A stretch of 64,000 nucleotides of DNA from Campylobacter concisus (GCF_003048615.2 NZ_CP049263.1:1364001-1428000), one strand, 5' to 3'; shown: positions 54,105 to 64,000, counted from the stretch's first letter. Numbers and translations: made by a program. The notes: a model not told the origin generated them from the letters alone.

Positions 54105-54230
54105 TTTAGTCCTTCGTGAAAAATTGCAAAATTCTACTATCTTTTCCTTAATAATATAAATTTATCTGAATTTACAAGGCTTTAATTAGCAAATTGATAA
54201 GATTTTTAAAATTTTAAAAAAAGAGCAAAT

Positions 54231-54866
54231 TTGCAGACGATTGATAGGATTTTTAAAGCCCAGCTTGATATAAAAAAGTCAAATTTCTTAGCATTTTTAT
54301 GTCCGATAAGCTCGTTTAAAAGCTTGCATGAGCGCCTAAAAGAGGAGCATTTTAAGGCTGTTCACGTAGTTTGGGCGACAAGAGAGCTAAACAAATACGG
54401 ACAAATAGTCGAAAATCAAAGCGATGATGGCGAGCCAAAGGGCACTAGCGGCCAGCCAAGTCTAAATGCCTTGCGAGGAGCTGAGCTAATAAACGTTGGG
54501 GTCTTGATAGTTCGCTACTTTGGCGGGATAAAGCTTGGCACTGGAGGGCTTGTAAGAGCCTACTCAGGGGCTGTGAATGAAGCGATAAACGAGGCTATAA
54601 AAGATGGTGGTGTGATGAAATTTGAGATAAAAGATGAGGTTAAATTTTTTACGCCATTTTCGTTGATGAGCCGCTTTGAGCACCACTTTGCCACTAAAAA
54701 TTTAAGTGAGTTTGAAAGAGAATTTAATGACCTTGGAGCGATCTGGAGCGTAAATTTAAACGAGGCCGAGTTTGATGAGCTGTTTAAATTTTGCAAAGAA
54801 TTTGAAGCAAGCGAGTTTAAATTTCTGGCCTTGCCACTTGGTAGCAAAGCGCTGTTTATTTATTAA
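54231..54866 (+). CDS. YigZ/IMPACT family protein
   Basis: This 211-residue protein has the IMPACT core: SNFLAFLCPISS, HVVWATREL, NQSDDGEPKGTSGQP and the glycine-rich VLIVRYFGGIKLGTGGLVRAYSGAV. The family is thought to bind RNA or the ribosome under stress; its role here is unknown. The start is TTG at 54231 after AAAGAG. Confidence 0.9.
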   Translation: MQTIDRIFKAQLDIKKSNFLAFLCPISSFKSLHERLKEEHFKAVHVVWATRELNKYGQIVENQSDDGEPKGTSGQPSLNALRGAELINVGVLIVRYFGGIKLGTGGLVRAYSGAVNEAINEAIKDGGVMKFEIKDEVKFFTPFSLMSRFEHHFATKNLSEFEREFNDLGAIWSVNLNEAEFDELFKFCKEFEASEFKFLALPLGSKALFIY

Positions 54867-54902
54867 TTGTAAAATCGCATAAATTTAAAAAGAAAGTAAA
54901 AA

Positions 54903-55718
54903 ATGGAAATTTGGAACGACATTTATAACCACTTTAACCCAGTCGCCTTTAGCCTCTTTGGCTTTAGCGTGCACTGGTATGGGCTTATGTATATTTTGGC
55001 CCTTGTTTTAGCACTTGCCATGGCAAAGTATCTCGTTAAAAAAGATGATATCCCTATATCAAATCAGCTTTTGGATAACTACTTTTTTTGGGTAGAGATA
55101 GGCGTTATTTTAGGCGCTAGACTTGGCTGGGTTTTAGTATATTCAGGCGAAGTAAGCTACTACTTGACACAACCTTGGCAAATTTTTAATCCATTTCATA
55201 ACGGCGAATTTATAGGAATTCGTGGCATGAGCTACCACGGAGCAGTAGTTGGCTTTCTGCTTGCGACATATCTATTTTGCAAAAGGTATAAACAAAATTT
55301 ATGGCAGCTACTTGATCTTTGCGCCATCTGCATACCTTTTGGCTATACATTTGGCAGGATCGGAAATTTCTTAAATCAAGAGCTTTTTGGCAGGGTTACA
55401 GACGTGCCTTGGGCGATAAACGTCTTTGGTCAGCCAAGACATCCAAGCCAGCTTTATGAAGCATTCTTAGAAGGTTTAGTTATTTTTGTCATTTTATTTT
55501 TATATAGAAAATATAAGAAATTTAATGGCGAACTCATAGCACTTTACGCCATTTTATACACATTTGCAAGATTTATTTGTGAATTTTACAGAGAGCCTGA
55601 TTCTGGACTTGGATTTATTATTTTTGGTCTATCGATGGGGCAAATTTTATCACTTATTATGTGTGGGCTCGGAATTTTTGTCTATATTAAACTTTATAAG
55701 AGTTTTACGAAAATTTAA
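54903..55718 (+). CDS. lgt: Prolipoprotein diacylglyceryl transferase
   Basis: Lgt attaches diacylglycerol to the lipobox cysteine of prelipoproteins. The 271-residue membrane protein contains [30 protein letters not shown] and the signature [27 protein letters not shown] is also conserved. All key motifs are intact. It precedes frdCAB, the gene order known from C. jejuni. Confidence 0.96.
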   Translation: MEIWNDIYNHFNPVAFSLFGFSVHWYGLMYILALVLALAMAKYLVKKDDIPISNQLLDNYFFWVEIGVILGARLGWVLVYSGEVSYYLTQPWQIFNPFHNGEFIGIRGMSYHGAVVGFLLATYLFCKRYKQNLWQLLDLCAICIPFGYTFGRIGNFLNQELFGRVTDVPWAINVFGQPRHPSQLYEAFLEGLVIFVILFLYRKYKKFNGELIALYAILYTFARFICEFYREPDSGLGFIIFGLSMGQILSLIMCGLGIFVYIKLYKSFTKI

Positions 55719-55756
55719 TGTCAATATTTAAAATTTATTAAAGTAAAGTTCTGATA

Positions 55757-55784
55757 GCATTAGCTTTATCAATTAATGCTAATG
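55757..55784 (+). promoter_or_regulatory. Alternative hairpins upstream of frdC
   Basis: CATTAGC (55758-55764) can pair with GCTAATG (55778-55784). The overlapping arm GCATTA (55757-55762) can pair with TAATGC (55774-55779) instead. The two stems exclude each other. This may be an lgt terminator or an frd leader switch; a clear T run is missing. Confidence 0.3.
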
Positions 55785-55837
55785 TTTAAATTAGTATTAA
55801 GAAATGATAACTTATTTCAAATTTCTTAGGAGGGCTC

Positions 55838-56536
55838 ATGACCGGGCTTATAGAAGGTTTTTTGGGGAAACGGTCGGACGGCAAAAAAAGCCGCACACCA
55901 GCCGCTTGGGATAGATGGCAAAGTATTACAGGATTTATTCTAGCCTGTTTCATATTGTGCCATATGGTTTTTACTTCTACTATACTACTTGGCAAAGACG
56001 CATTTAACGCTGTCGTAGGATTTGCAGAGGCTAAATTTTTATTTGGTGAGGCTACTTGGTGGATCACAAATGTTATAGCTGCTGTTATCTTTGTAGTTTT
56101 TGTTACTCACGCCTTCTTGGCCATGAGAAAATTTCCTGCAAATTACAGACAGTATCTAATGTTTAGAGGCCATAAAGACCGCATGAAGCACCTTGATACC
56201 ACACTTTGGTGGTTCCAGTTTTTAACAGGCTTTGCTCTATTTTTTGCAGCAAGCGCCCACATAATCGATATCATCTTTGGTGGTCACATCACAGCTGATA
56301 AGTCAGCCGCTGCTTTTCACAAACTAGAAATTTTCTACTTCGCACTACTTGTTTTCATGGTCGTTCACGCTGGCGTTGGCATGTACCGCTTGTATGTCAA
56401 GTGGGTAAGTATTGATGGCGCAAACAAACACGAAATGCTTGCTAAAAGAAATAAGGCAAAGACAGTTGTATTTGTCATTTATGGCATACTTGCTGTGATT
56501 GCGCTAATCGCCGATTTCGTGTGGATCAGCCATTAA
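55838..56536 (+). CDS. frdC: Fumarate reductase cytochrome b subunit
   Basis: The 232-residue membrane protein with five helices anchors fumarate reductase and oxidises menaquinol through two hemes. Histidines in FILCHMVF, VFVTHAFLAM, ASAHIIDIIF and MVVHAGVGMYRL are placed as the heme ligands of the Wolinella-type diheme enzyme. AGGAGGG precedes the ATG. It heads frdCAB. Confidence 0.95.
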   Translation: MTGLIEGFLGKRSDGKKSRTPAAWDRWQSITGFILACFILCHMVFTSTILLGKDAFNAVVGFAEAKFLFGEATWWITNVIAAVIFVVFVTHAFLAMRKFPANYRQYLMFRGHKDRMKHLDTTLWWFQFLTGFALFFAASAHIIDIIFGGHITADKSAAAFHKLEIFYFALLVFMVVHAGVGMYRLYVKWVSIDGANKHEMLAKRNKAKTVVFVIYGILAVIALIADFVWISH

Positions 56537-56550
56537 AAAGGAGCTAGAAG

Positions 56551-58569
56551 ATGAATGTAAAATATTATGACGCATTAGTAATTGGTGGTGGTCTAGCTGG
56601 TCTTAGAGCTGCTGTGGCTGCTGGAGAAAAGGGCTTAAGCACCGTAGTTTTGAGCCTCATCCCTGTAAAACGCTCTCACTCTGCTGCTGCACAAGGCGGC
56701 ATGCAAGCAAGCCTTGGTAACTCTAAAATGAGTGAAGGTGATAACGAAGATGTACACTTTGCTGACACGGTAAAAGGTAGCGACTGGGGTTGTGATCAAC
56801 AAGTTGCACGTATGTTTTGTCAAACTGCTCCAAAAGCGATTCGTGAGCTTGCAGCTTGGGGCGTGCCTTGGACTAGGATCACAAAAGGCGAAAGAAGCGC
56901 TATCATCAACGCTCAAAAGACAACTATCGTTGAAAAAGAAGAGGTTCATGGCCTTATCCACTCACGTGACTTTGGTGGTACAAAAAAGTGGAGAACTTGC
57001 TACACAGCTGACGCAACTGGTCACACCATGCTTTTTGCTGTTGCTAACGAAGCGCTTAAACACAATGTAGAAATTCACGACCGCAAAGAGGCGATTGCTT
57101 TGATACACCAAAATAATCGCTGTTACGGCGCGATCGTTCGTGACCTGGTAAATGGCGAGATCACAGCTTATGTTTCAAAAGGCACACTTATAGCAACTGG
57201 CGGATACGGCAGAGTTTATAAACACACTACAAACGCTGTTGTTTGCGAAGGTATCGGTGCTGCGATCGCACTTGAGACTGGCGTAGCTCAGCTTGGCAAC
57301 ATGGAAGCTGTTCAGTTTCACCCAACTCCGATCGTCCCATCTGGTATTCTTTTAACAGAAGGTTGCCGCGGTGATGGCGGAATTTTACGTGATGTTGATG
57401 GATACCGCTTTATGCCTGATTATGAACCAGAGAAAAAAGAGCTAGCTAGCCGCGATGTCGTTAGTCGCCGTATCATGGAGCACATCCGTGCAGGCAAAGG
57501 TGTGCCTAGCCCTTATGGCTATCACGTTTGGCTTGATATCTCTATCCTTGGACGCGAGCACATCGAGAAAAATTTACGTGACGTTCAAGAAATTTGCGAA
57601 ATTTTTAACGGCATCGATCCTGCTGACACTGAAGTATATACCGACGAGACAGGACATCAGCGTGGCAAAGGCTGGGCACCGATCCTACCTATGCAGCACT
57701 ACTCAATGGGCGGTATCAAGACAAAACCAACTGGCGAGAGCCCAACACTAGCAGGTCTATTTAGCGCTGGCGAGGCTGCTTGCTGGGATATGCACGGCTT
57801 TAACCGCCTTGGTGGTAACTCAGTTTCTGAGACAGTCGTCGCAGGTATGATCGTTGGTGATTATTTTGCAGATTACTGCGCTAGCCATGAGATCGAGATA
57901 AACACAGCTGATATCGAGAAATTTGTTAAAAAACAAGAAGATTATCTACTAAGTCTTGTCAATAAAGAGGGTAAATTTAACGTCTTTGATATCAAAAACA
58001 AGATGAAAGAGGTAATGTGGGAGCACGTTGCGATATTTAGAACAGGCAAAGGTCTAGAGCTTGCTGTTAAAGAGCTTGAAGCACTTTATAAAGAGTCACT
58101 TGATGTAAAAGTAAGCAACAAAGCACTATTTGGCAACCCAGAGCTTGAAGAGGCTTACCGCGTGCCAAAGATGCTAAAACTAGCGCTTTGTATCGCAAAA
58201 GGTGCGCTTGATAGAACAGAGAGCCGTGGTGCTCACTGCCGTGAAGACTATCCAAAGAGAGATGACCTTAACTGGCTAAACAGAACGCTTACAAGCTGGA
58301 AAGAAGGCGACACTATGCCAACTATCACTTATGAGCCACTTGATATCATGAAGATGGAGATGCCGCCAGCATTTAGAGGTTATGGTGCAAAAGGAAATAT
58401 CATCGAGCATCCAAACAGTGCTATCCGTCAAAAAGAGGTCGATGAAATTCGCGAAAAAATGCAAGCAGAAGGCAAAAGCAGACAAGAAATTCAAGAGGCT
58501 TTGATGCACTATGACCTTCAACCAAAATATAAAGCACCAAATGAAAGAGCAGGTATAGGAAATGAGTAG
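56551..58569 (+). CDS. frdA: Fumarate reductase flavoprotein subunit
   Basis: FrdA reduces fumarate to succinate at a covalently bound FAD. The 672-residue protein has the dinucleotide fold [14 protein letters not shown], the FAD-linking histidine in [10 protein letters not shown], and catalytic-region motifs [16 protein letters not shown] and [26 protein letters not shown] is at the C-terminal FAD contact. It overlaps frdB by eight bases. Confidence 0.97.
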   Translation: MNVKYYDALVIGGGLAGLRAAVAAGEKGLSTVVLSLIPVKRSHSAAAQGGMQASLGNSKMSEGDNEDVHFADTVKGSDWGCDQQVARMFCQTAPKAIRELAAWGVPWTRITKGERSAIINAQKTTIVEKEEVHGLIHSRDFGGTKKWRTCYTADATGHTMLFAVANEALKHNVEIHDRKEAIALIHQNNRCYGAIVRDLVNGEITAYVSKGTLIATGGYGRVYKHTTNAVVCEGIGAAIALETGVAQLGNMEAVQFHPTPIVPSGILLTEGCRGDGGILRDVDGYRFMPDYEPEKKELASRDVVSRRIMEHIRAGKGVPSPYGYHVWLDISILGREHIEKNLRDVQEICEIFNGIDPADTEVYTDETGHQRGKGWAPILPMQHYSMGGIKTKPTGESPTLAGLFSAGEAACWDMHGFNRLGGNSVSETVVAGMIVGDYFADYCASHEIEINTADIEKFVKKQEDYLLSLVNKEGKFNVFDIKNKMKEVMWEHVAIFRTGKGLELAVKELEALYKESLDVKVSNKALFGNPELEEAYRVPKMLKLALCIAKGALDRTESRGAHCREDYPKRDDLNWLNRTLTSWKEGDTMPTITYEPLDIMKMEMPPAFRGYGAKGNIIEHPNSAIRQKEVDEIREKMQAEGKSRQEIQEALMHYDLQPKYKAPNERAGIGNE

Positions 58570-59281
58570 AAAAATAACCATAAAAGCTTTTAAATACAAT
58601 CCTTTAAGCAAAGTTTCAAAGCCTCATTTTGCGACTTATGAGCTTGAAGAGACTGATGGTATGACGCTATTTATCGCGTTAAATCAAATTCGTGAGAAAT
58701 TTGATCCAGATCTCAGCTTTGACTTCGTTTGTCGTGCGGGAATTTGCGGTAGTTGTGGCATGCTAGTAAATGGCAAGCCAAGCCTAGCTTGCAGAACCTT
58801 AACAAAAGACTTTGAAAGCGGTGTCATAGAGCTTATGCCTTTGCCAGTCTTTAAACTACTAAAAGATCTAAGCGTAGATACTGGTAACTGGATGAACGCT
58901 ATGAGTAAGCGCGTCGAGAGCTGGATACACACAGATCATGAGACAGATATCTCTAAGCTTGAAGAGAAAGTTGAGCCAGAAGTCGCTCAAGAAGTTTTCG
59001 AGCTTGATCGCTGTATAGAGTGCGGAATTTGCGTCGCATCTTGCGGAACAGCTATCATGAGACCTGATTTCATCGGCGCTGTTGGTCTAAACAGGGTTGC
59101 TAGATTTAAGATAGACGCACTTGATAAGAGAACTGATGAGGACTTTTACGAGCTAATCGGCGATGATGATGGCGTATTTGGTTGTATGACTTTGCTTGGC
59201 TGCGAAGACAACTGCCCAAAACACCTACCACTTCAAAGCCGCATAGCTTATATGCGTAGAAAAATGGCTGCTATAAAGTAG
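58562..59281 (+). CDS. frdB: Fumarate reductase iron-sulfur subunit
   Basis: The 239-residue protein carries three cluster motifs: [10 protein letters not shown] with a later SLAC for [2Fe-2S], [12 protein letters not shown] for [4Fe-4S], and [17 protein letters not shown] for the third. It passes electrons from the hemes of FrdC to FrdA. It overlaps frdA and ends before a hairpin terminator. Confidence 0.97.
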   Translation: MSRKITIKAFKYNPLSKVSKPHFATYELEETDGMTLFIALNQIREKFDPDLSFDFVCRAGICGSCGMLVNGKPSLACRTLTKDFESGVIELMPLPVFKLLKDLSVDTGNWMNAMSKRVESWIHTDHETDISKLEEKVEPEVAQEVFELDRCIECGICVASCGTAIMRPDFIGAVGLNRVARFKIDALDKRTDEDFYELIGDDDGVFGCMTLLGCEDNCPKHLPLQSRIAYMRRKMAAIK

Positions 59282-59285
59282 CAAA

Positions 59286-59303
59286 GGGGCTGTAAAAAGC
59301 CCC
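59286..59303 (+). terminator. Terminator hairpin after frdB
   Basis: GGGGCT-GTAAAA-AGCCCC forms a perfect 6-bp GC-rich stem 4 bases after the frdB stop, with AAATTTATTT following. It also lies just past the convergent small gene. Confidence 0.75.
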
Positions 59304-59307
59304 AAAT

Positions 59308-59559
59308 TTATTTAAAAACTCTACAAACAGACACCAAGATGCAGATACAAATATCTAGCGTTGCAAATAAGAAAAATACAAATATTAAAAGTGGAAACGA
59401 CAAGACTAAGCCCATTATATAGCCAAGTGGTAAGGTAATAAAAAATAAAAGACCAAAGCCAACACTAAAGCAAAAAAATAGCGCGAACAATGAAGCAATC
59501 ACGTTTATAAATAAATTGATATTATCAGAGAAAAACTCTGTTAGGCTTACATATTTCAT
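59308..59559 (-). CDS. Small hydrophobic membrane protein (hypothetical)
   Basis: An 83-residue frame made almost entirely of membrane-type residues, with two or three predicted helices (NVIASLFALFFCFSVGFGLLFF, LGYIMGLVLSFPLLIFVFFLF). I recognise no family. No good ribosome site precedes the ATG, while a TATAAT box ends only six bases before it, so the mRNA might be leaderless. It could also be a chance frame; the convergent position after frdB is compatible with a real gene. Confidence 0.4.
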   Translation of the reverse strand: MKYVSLTEFFSDNINLFINVIASLFALFFCFSVGFGLLFFITLPLGYIMGLVLSFPLLIFVFFLFATLDICICILVSVCRVFK

Positions 59560-59589
59560 GCGGTGATTATAGCTTTTAAGATTAAAAAA

Positions 59590-60007
59590 TTGATGAAAAT
59601 TTATCTAGCATTTTAGAAAAAATGGACTATGGGACTGGGAGCCTTACAAACAAAGGATTAGAAGGCGGGATAGACGGCATTATAGACGAAGATGAGCTAG
59701 AACTTTCTAAAATTTACATCCAAGCAAAGAGATATAAGGATGGCAGCAACATAGGCAGGCAAGAGATACAGCAGTTCATCGGTGCTATCTCAAATAAAAA
59801 TACCAAAAAGGCGTCTTTATCACTACAGCGAAATTTACAAAAGAGATCCAAACGTTTGCTAAAGATAGTCAAAACTTTAGCGTGGTCTTAATAGATGGCG
59901 ACAGACTAACTGAGCTAATGATAAACTATAAAGTAGGTGTTCAAACAAGCCAAATTTATGAAATTTGCAAGATCGATACCGACTTTTTTGACGAAAATAA
60001 TTTTTAA
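59590..60007 (+). pseudogene. Remnant of Mrr-like restriction endonuclease, frameshifted and 5'-truncated
   Basis: The first frame reads ILEKMDYGTGSL, then GGIDGIIDEDELELSKIYIQAKRY and QQFIGAISNKNT, the catalytic D...QAK core of Mrr-type nucleases. At 59805-59809 five A residues stand where six are needed. The next frame then continues GVFITTAKFTKEIQTFA, VVLIDGDRLTELMI and YKVGVQTSQIYEICKID to a stop at 60007. Upstream, stop codons cut off the N-terminal DNA-binding part. One A deletion in a homopolymer could also be phase variation or a sequence error, but the 5' loss argues for decay. Confidence 0.85.
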
Positions 60008-60230
60008 GGCGTTGATTTGAAATTATCTTTTGCTATTTAAATTTTAAAACAAAACAGTAAAAGCAAGCTTTGTGGCATCATTAAATTTATACAAAAAGGC
60101 TTTAATTTTTAAGATTTTACTTTTGTAAGGCTTAGCAAGACTCTATCTTACAAAGCTTTACAAATAAACCAAGACTAAAAATAACAAAATTTCTAAAATA
60201 CGCACGCAGCCTTAACCACGTGCGTTTTAT

Positions 60231-61006
60231 TTAGTTTTCCACCGGTATCTGCCCAAATTCTCCTCTGCGATAATCATCAATTGCTTGATTAATCTCCTCT
60301 TTTGTATTCATCACAAACGGTCCATATCCTACTACTGGCTCATCTATCGGCTCACCTGAGAGAAGTAGTATCTTTGCCTCACCACCCATAGCTTTTATGA
60401 CTACTGCACCGCTAGCGTTTTCAAATCTTACTAGTTGTGTTTCACTTGCTTTTTGTGAGTTATTTATTATCACATTGCCACGCAAGATGACCAAGCTTAG
60501 ATTGTGGCTTGCTGGTAAGTCTAGCGTTATCTTACCATCTTCTTTTATGCTTATATCCCAGACATTTAGCGACGTAAATGTATTTGCAGCACCCCTTGTG
60601 TTCTCATACTCACCAGCTATTATCCTAGCTGCACCATTTCAAAAAGCCCACCTTTTTGACTAAATTCTTTTGAGTGAAATTCTTGATGAGTTACTCCTGC
60701 ACCAGCCGTCATCCACTGCACGTCACCTTGCTTTATGACACCGCCACCACCTGTTGAGTCTCTATGCTCGACCTCACCAGCATAAGCGATAGTTACCGTC
60801 TCAAAACCTTTGTGCGAATGCTCGCCAACGCCACGAGATTGTCTATTATTTGGCTCAAAATACTGCGGTGCTGCATAATCAAGCATCAAAAAAGGATTCG
60901 TTCCTTTATCAACTTCATCCATATGTGTAAAAAGCGGATATACTAAAAATCCATCACCCACCCAGTGCTAGCTTTTTGGATTGTAAATTTTGCTAACATT
61001 TCTCAT
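60231..61006 (-). pseudogene. Pirin family protein, broken by stop, deletion and frameshift
   Basis: The minus strand encodes a pirin (cupin fold) in pieces. ATG at 61006 starts RNVSKIYNPKS, then an in-frame TAG (60970-60968) interrupts before HWVGDGFLVYPLF. The first cupin part has GVGEHSHKGFETVTIAY and QWMTAGAGVTHQE and stops after EMVQLG. A different frame resumes with RIIAGEY and NTFTSLNVWDISI and ends GPFVMNTKEEINQAIDDY. A stretch normally found between these (about 30-40 residues) is missing. Three lesions make a working protein unlikely. Confidence 0.88.
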
Positions 61007-61132
61007 GTTTTCTCTTTATTTTTATTTTCGTGCGGAGATTATAAAAAGGCACCATTGACATATAATTTAATTTCAGTAAATACTTATTAATTTTCTTAAA
61101 TAAATCTTAGACAAATAAATCAAAAGTAAATT

Positions 61133-62965
61133 TCACTTTAATATCACCGAACTCTCTTGCAGTTTTTCTAGCTTTAAAATTTGCTCTTTTGGCTTTGCCT
61201 TTAGGCGCTCAAGCATCGCTATTTTTTGGGCGTAAATTTCATTAAATTCTGTCTTTATGTCAAGCAAAGTTTTATTTAAAAACGAGTTATTTGAGCACAT
61301 AAGATCGTCAAATTCATAAAGACTAAAGGCATTTAGCATGCGCTCATAAACCTCTTTAGCGCTTGGGATATAAAGTGGCGTGCCCATTTGCAGGTGCGAA
61401 TTTAGCGAGTTTTCGATCTTTTGCTTTAGAAAATAAACCGCAAGCTTAAGCGCATTTTCGTAGTTTGACGCAACCTTTACGTCAAGCTTTTCAAAAAAGA
61501 GCGATATCTTTTGCGTCGCCTTAAATTTGGCATTTTCATACTCTCTTAAGAAATTCTCATAGGTCCTGCCAGCGTAGGTGTTTATCGATTTTGTCTCGTA
61601 GTTTGAGGCAAACTCATCAAATGGATTAAAGCTCTCGTAGCGAGATTTGTAAACGAAAAGCTCATCTTCTAAACTTTTATAAAGCCCATTAAAAGCCGAT
61701 ATGATCTCATTTTCAAGCTCTTTTAGGTCTTTTTTGTAGCGTTTAAAAAATTTAGAAAAGACGATATCTTCGTAGATGAGCTTTGAAAAGACCTCGTCCG
61801 TGTCAAGGCTTATCATCTCAAAGTTCTCGCGTTTATAAATTTCTTTGTTTAAGAGCGTCTTTGCTGGGTTAAATTTTGTCCTAGAAAATGGCTTAAGCAG
61901 CTTAAAAACTTCATCACTTGCAAGCTTTATGGCCTCGCTCATATCGCTGTATCGCAGGGCGATTTTAGGCTTAAACTCCTCTTTTATCGCTTCTAGTTTT
62001 TCTTCAAGCGTGGTATTAAATTTATCTAAAATTTCATCAGCTGCGCCATAAACTTTAAGGCGATTTTCTTGCTCGCTAATCAAAAAATTTACTATCTTTT
62101 TCGCCCTTGCTTTTATGAAATTTTCTTTAAAACTGGCACTTAAAAACGTCTCTTTTACCGCGCTTAGTGCTTTAGCGAAATTTGAGCTTTCTAGCTCGCT
62201 CTTGTTTTCATTTGTGATGCCATGGAGTGCTTGCTTTGACGAGATAGCGATGATATCTTCAAAAAGCTCGCCATAAGTTTGCCTAGCGTGCTTTAGCAAG
62301 CTTTCAAGCTCGTCCTCGCCTAGCTTATCCTTTTGGTTGATGAAGCAAAGAGCCTTTATATCGTTTGTCCTTAAAATTTCTTCTACGCTTTCAAGCTCAC
62401 TAGCCTTTGCAGCGTTGTTTGCGAGGCTTAGCCAGATCGCGCCACAGACCTTTTTTAGCGTATTTTTGGTCTCTTTTGTGTCGGCATCTCGTAGTGAGTT
62501 TAGCCCGGGCGTGTCGATGAAATTTACCTCTTTTAAAATTTCACTTGGCGCATAAAGTGTCATGCTCTTTATCTGCTCGCTCATGGCGTTTAGCTCTGCA
62601 AGCTCGCTGCTAGCTAGCAAGCTCTCGTTACCATTTGTAAATTTCACGCTAAGAAGTGGCATCTTTGCAAATTTTAGCCGCACAGCCTTTGCCGTGACAG
62701 GCGTTAGACCTGATGGCAAGATGTTTTGTCCAAGCAGAGCGTTTAAAAATGTTGATTTGCCACTTGAAAACTGCCCTATAACAGCGATTAGAGGCGGCTC
62801 ATTTAGAGTGTCGATTAGTAAATTTAGGCTCTCTTTTATCTCATCGCTTGCGTGCAGGCTTGGATCATTTAGCTCATTTACTAGCCTTGCTAGCTCACCC
62901 TTAAAGTCACTTGTAAAAACCTTAAAATATCTCGCCTTATAGGCATTTATAAACTCATTAAACAT
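61133..62965 (-). CDS. Dynamin-like GTPase, DLP2-like
   Basis: The 610-residue protein has a GTPase domain: G1 AVIGQFSSGKSTFLNALLG (about residue 62), G3 FIDTPGLNSLRD, G4 INQKDKLG. A long helical stalk follows. Length and tandem arrangement match Cj0412 (DLP2) of C. jejuni, which together with DLP1 forms a membrane-tethering dynamin pair. It overlaps the upstream partner by eight bases. Direct evidence for membrane binding cannot be seen here. Confidence 0.88.
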   Translation of the reverse strand: MFNEFINAYKARYFKVFTSDFKGELARLVNELNDPSLHASDEIKESLNLLIDTLNEPPLIAVIGQFSSGKSTFLNALLGQNILPSGLTPVTAKAVRLKFAKMPLLSVKFTNGNESLLASSELAELNAMSEQIKSMTLYAPSEILKEVNFIDTPGLNSLRDADTKETKNTLKKVCGAIWLSLANNAAKASELESVEEILRTNDIKALCFINQKDKLGEDELESLLKHARQTYGELFEDIIAISSKQALHGITNENKSELESSNFAKALSAVKETFLSASFKENFIKARAKKIVNFLISEQENRLKVYGAADEILDKFNTTLEEKLEAIKEEFKPKIALRYSDMSEAIKLASDEVFKLLKPFSRTKFNPAKTLLNKEIYKRENFEMISLDTDEVFSKLIYEDIVFSKFFKRYKKDLKELENEIISAFNGLYKSLEDELFVYKSRYESFNPFDEFASNYETKSINTYAGRTYENFLREYENAKFKATQKISLFFEKLDVKVASNYENALKLAVYFLKQKIENSLNSHLQMGTPLYIPSAKEVYERMLNAFSLYEFDDLMCSNNSFLNKTLLDIKTEFNEIYAQKIAMLERLKAKPKEQILKLEKLQESSVILK

Positions 62966-64000
62966 TTTCTAGCTCCCCTAAAAGCGAGCAAATTTCATCT
63001 TGCAGGGCGTTTTGCTCTTTTAGTTTTAAAAGTGAGTTTTGATTTTGCGAGCTAAGCTTTTCTAGCTCACGATCTAGCTCTTTTAGCCTCTTATCAAGCG
63101 TGGCTTTTTGAGTGGTTTCATAGGTTTTTATGAGATTTAAAAGGCGATTTTTTTCATGGTCAGTTAAAATTTCACAAAATTGAGAGATATTTTTATCTTT
63201 TAGTAAGCCCTCTTTTAAGCCTAAAAGTGCTTCACTTGCGTCACTTGAAATTTTAGCTCTAAATGCAGCTAAAAGCTCCTTAAATTCAAGCTTTACGCCC
63301 ATTTGCTCTAAAAAGTCATTTATGTTAAAAATCTCATCTTTGCTCATAGCATAATCATCAAAATTTAAAGCGATATTTTGCTCGCACGATCTTGTTTGCA
63401 CCAAAGTTTCGTTTCTAGCCTCTCTCATAAGTGCCATCACACCGTCTCGAAGTGTCGTTTTTGCGATTTGCTCTAGGCGATCTAAATTTAAGCTTTGCTT
63501 TTTGCTTTTGCAGTAGGTTATCTCGCTTTTTACCTTATCATTTAGGTTTTGCAAAAGCGTCTCAAGCCCCATTTTATAGATGTTTTTAGTGTTGCTACTT
63601 TCAAGCTTTGCAAGCTCATTTTTGGTTAGGCTTTCAAGTTTAGAGAAATTTTCGCTAAGTGCGTTTTTGACGTTTGCCTGCTCGTTTTGAAGCTTTTTAA
63701 GCTCCACTTCATAAGCTTTGAGCGACAAAATTTCAGCCTTAGTGGCTTCAAGCTTGCTATTTAGGATATTTTTTAGCTCCTTTTGATACGAGCTTAAGAT
63801 AAGGGCTGATTTTTTAGAATTTTTGCCAAAGAGCACCTCGTAAAGATAGTCCTTAAACTCCTCTACGCCGCTATTTGCAGCGCCTTCTAAGTAGCTTTTT
63901 GCACTAAGCGCAAAATAATCAATCTCCACGCCATTTATCTGTTCGCCAATCGCTTTTTTAGTGTAGTTTAGCGTCTCGTTTAGCTCTTTAGCGCTTAGCT
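62958..64000 (-). CDS. Dynamin-like protein, DLP1-like (N-terminus beyond window)
   Basis: The frame is open from the window end (LSAKELNETLNYTKKAIGEQ) to 62958, about 347 residues, mostly long coiled-coil helices (for example LKKLQNEQANVKNALSENFSKLESL, LDRELEKLSSQNQNSL). This fits the stalk half of a dynamin-like protein whose GTPase domain lies beyond position 64000. The pairing with the next gene follows the order Cj0411-Cj0412. The apparent GTG start at 63929 is internal; I take the gene as partial. Confidence 0.8.
   Translation of the reverse strand, partial: LSAKELNETLNYTKKAIGEQINGVEIDYFALSAKSYLEGAANSGVEEFKDYLYEVLFGKNSKKSALILSSYQKELKNILNSKLEATKAEILSLKAYEVELKKLQNEQANVKNALSENFSKLESLTKNELAKLESSNTKNIYKMGLETLLQNLNDKVKSEITYCKSKKQSLNLDRLEQIAKTTLRDGVMALMREARNETLVQTRSCEQNIALNFDDYAMSKDEIFNINDFLEQMGVKLEFKELLAAFRAKISSDASEALLGLKEGLLKDKNISQFCEILTDHEKNRLLNLIKTYETTQKATLDKRLKELDRELEKLSSQNQNSLLKLKEQNALQDEICSLLGELENV

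Noticed and set aside
63929-63931. GTG at 63929 as true start of the last gene
   Set aside because: The frame stays open with helical protein sequence to the window end, and a dynamin stalk without GTPase domain would be truncated.

Overview
This window is chromosomal DNA of an epsilonproteobacterium, almost certainly a Campylobacter of the C. concisus type. The signs are the AT-rich composition, the abundance of AAATTT-like words, the tmRNA tag ANNVNFAPAYAKAA, the lgt-frdCAB-dynamin pair order also known from C. jejuni, and the anaerobic respiratory genes. The species is an inference.

Layout. 1-16 kb: the end of aspartokinase lysC, rppH, an iron-regulated cluster (PepSY protein, TonB receptor, divergent AraC regulator, with a Fur-like box between), hemW, tatB-tatC-queA, a degenerate kinase/receiver-like protein, then ruvX, dprA, a polysaccharide deacetylase-like protein and ilvC on the minus strand. 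13.6-18.7 kb: an HDOD gene, rnr, holA and rpsF-ssb-rpsR. 18.8-32 kb: a type I-B CRISPR-Cas locus, with a 73-repeat, 72-spacer array and the operon cas8b-cas7-cas5-cas3-cas4-cas2-cas1 plus cas6, all reading on the minus strand. 32.2-32.6 kb: four tRNA genes. 33-43 kb: ribB, panB, an Hpt protein, tmRNA, a Cache-domain protein, a HIT protein, a permease, a zinc-ribbon protein, ruvB and a two-component system. 42.4-64 kb: a polysulfide/thiosulfate reductase operon, dcuA and aspA (aspartate to fumarate), an ABC-F protein, pgi-galU, lgt, fumarate reductase frdCAB, two decayed genes (an Mrr-like nuclease and a pirin) and a tandem dynamin-like pair cut by the window end.

Most interesting point. The 168-bp gap between cas6 and cas8b is not empty. 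On the plus strand it carries a degenerate CRISPR repeat (4-bp stem, 3-nt loop, then the handle TTTGAAAT against TTTGAAAC in the array). A good plus-strand promoter lies just upstream. The first 11 guide bases after the handle are identical to a site exactly 100 bp upstream that covers the predicted -10 box of the cas8b operon, and 14 of the first 15 match. This is the expected layout of a CreR/CreA-type guide RNA that would make Cascade repress its own operon. A 12-bp motif is shared between this divergent promoter region and the cas6 promoter.

How the genes work together. AspA makes fumarate from aspartate, DcuA exchanges C4-dicarboxylates and FrdCAB uses fumarate as electron acceptor. The Psr/Phs operon adds sulfur-compound respiration, and its twin-arginine precursor could use the TatBC encoded here. 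The CRISPR array shows segmental duplication and repeated sampling of related targets.
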